Source: Adiantum capillus-veneris (taxonomy: Eukaryota; Streptophyta; Polypodiopsida; Polypodiales; Pteridaceae). Taken from it: a DNA stretch of 64,000 nucleotides. How positions within the stretch are numbered: the stretch's first letter is position 1; the number at the start of each line of letters is the position of its first letter. The position numbers and the translations under genes were made by a program. Below the pieces are notes generated by a model that did no database searches, was not told where the DNA came from, and saw only the letters and a program-made list of their open reading frames with translations. The DNA is taken from contig CM043947.1 of assembly GCA_014529385.2 (NCBI GenBank), forward strand, positions 116,019,587 to 116,083,586, given 5' to 3'. Of the stretch, positions 63,951 through 64,000 are shown one piece after another.

Positions 63951-64000
63951 AGTGACATAATACCTGCGCAGCAGGTTTCGGCCACAATTTGAGCAGGCAA

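Noticed and set aside
1-64000. Repeat-induced point mutation, suggesting a fungal genome
   Set aside because: C to T stops alone do not prove RIP; the TNP2, chromovirus and Tat elements and intron style fit a plant.

Overview
The window looks like nuclear DNA of a land plant with a large, repeat-rich genome. I see no host gene, tRNA or rRNA gene, or CRISPR array. The evidence for a plant is a chromodomain Ty3/gypsy element primed by initiator tRNA-Met, a Tat/Ogre-like Ty3/gypsy element with a second RNase H, a CACTA (TNP2) transposase with spliceable introns, a LINE, and very long GA/TC tracts. A fern or other non-seed plant is my guess from the style of the repeats; the sequence does not prove it.

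Layout, left to right. 1-2170: 5' end of a minus-strand Ty3/gypsy element (gag, leader, PBS, LTR). 2155-3660: purine-rich simple sequence. 3661-4790: 3' end and LTR of a family-A element, plus strand. 4791-16791: two chromoviral elements of family B, head to head. B1 (+, 4936-13450) carries a solo LTR in its 3' end. B2 (-) is truncated. They share the same two deletions that remove the reverse transcriptase catalytic aspartates. 16792-23992: family-A element A1 (-): PR with an internal tandem duplication, gag, leader, tRNA-Asp-type PBS, LTR. 23993-31315: family-A element A2 (-), with a gag-only LTR element F (26002-29366) nested in its leader. 31588-33720: a 173-bp satellite array. 33721-37721: CACTA transposase gene split by a B-type solo LTR. 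37722-41710: B3 (-), with the best-preserved pol in the window (1007 aa). 41711-61839: family-A element A3 (-), joined to B3 inside a reading frame, carrying a 1.0-kb insertion and a 12-kb Tat/Ogre-like element D (45385-57544). 61880-63845: 5'-truncated LINE (+). 63846-64000: simple repeats.

Functionally this is a graveyard of mobile elements. B3 could once have supplied the chromoviral enzymes that B1 and B2 lack. F has gag but no pol. The three family-A copies show gag and protease but no RT of their own. Several in-frame stops in the coding remnants are TAG in place of a conserved Trp, as expected from cytosine deamination of silenced copies.

The most striking unexplained feature is in the leaders of the family-A elements. 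Each leader (1.8-2 kb) is built of diverged units of about 280 bp, each carrying a 22-32 bp palindrome. The palindrome sequence is specific to the element (A1: AT-rich core around AATCGTGATT; A2 and A3: AGACAT, two bases, TACGCGTA, two bases, ATGTCT). The variable bases change in compensating pairs, so the symmetry is kept. A half-copy lies in each LTR.
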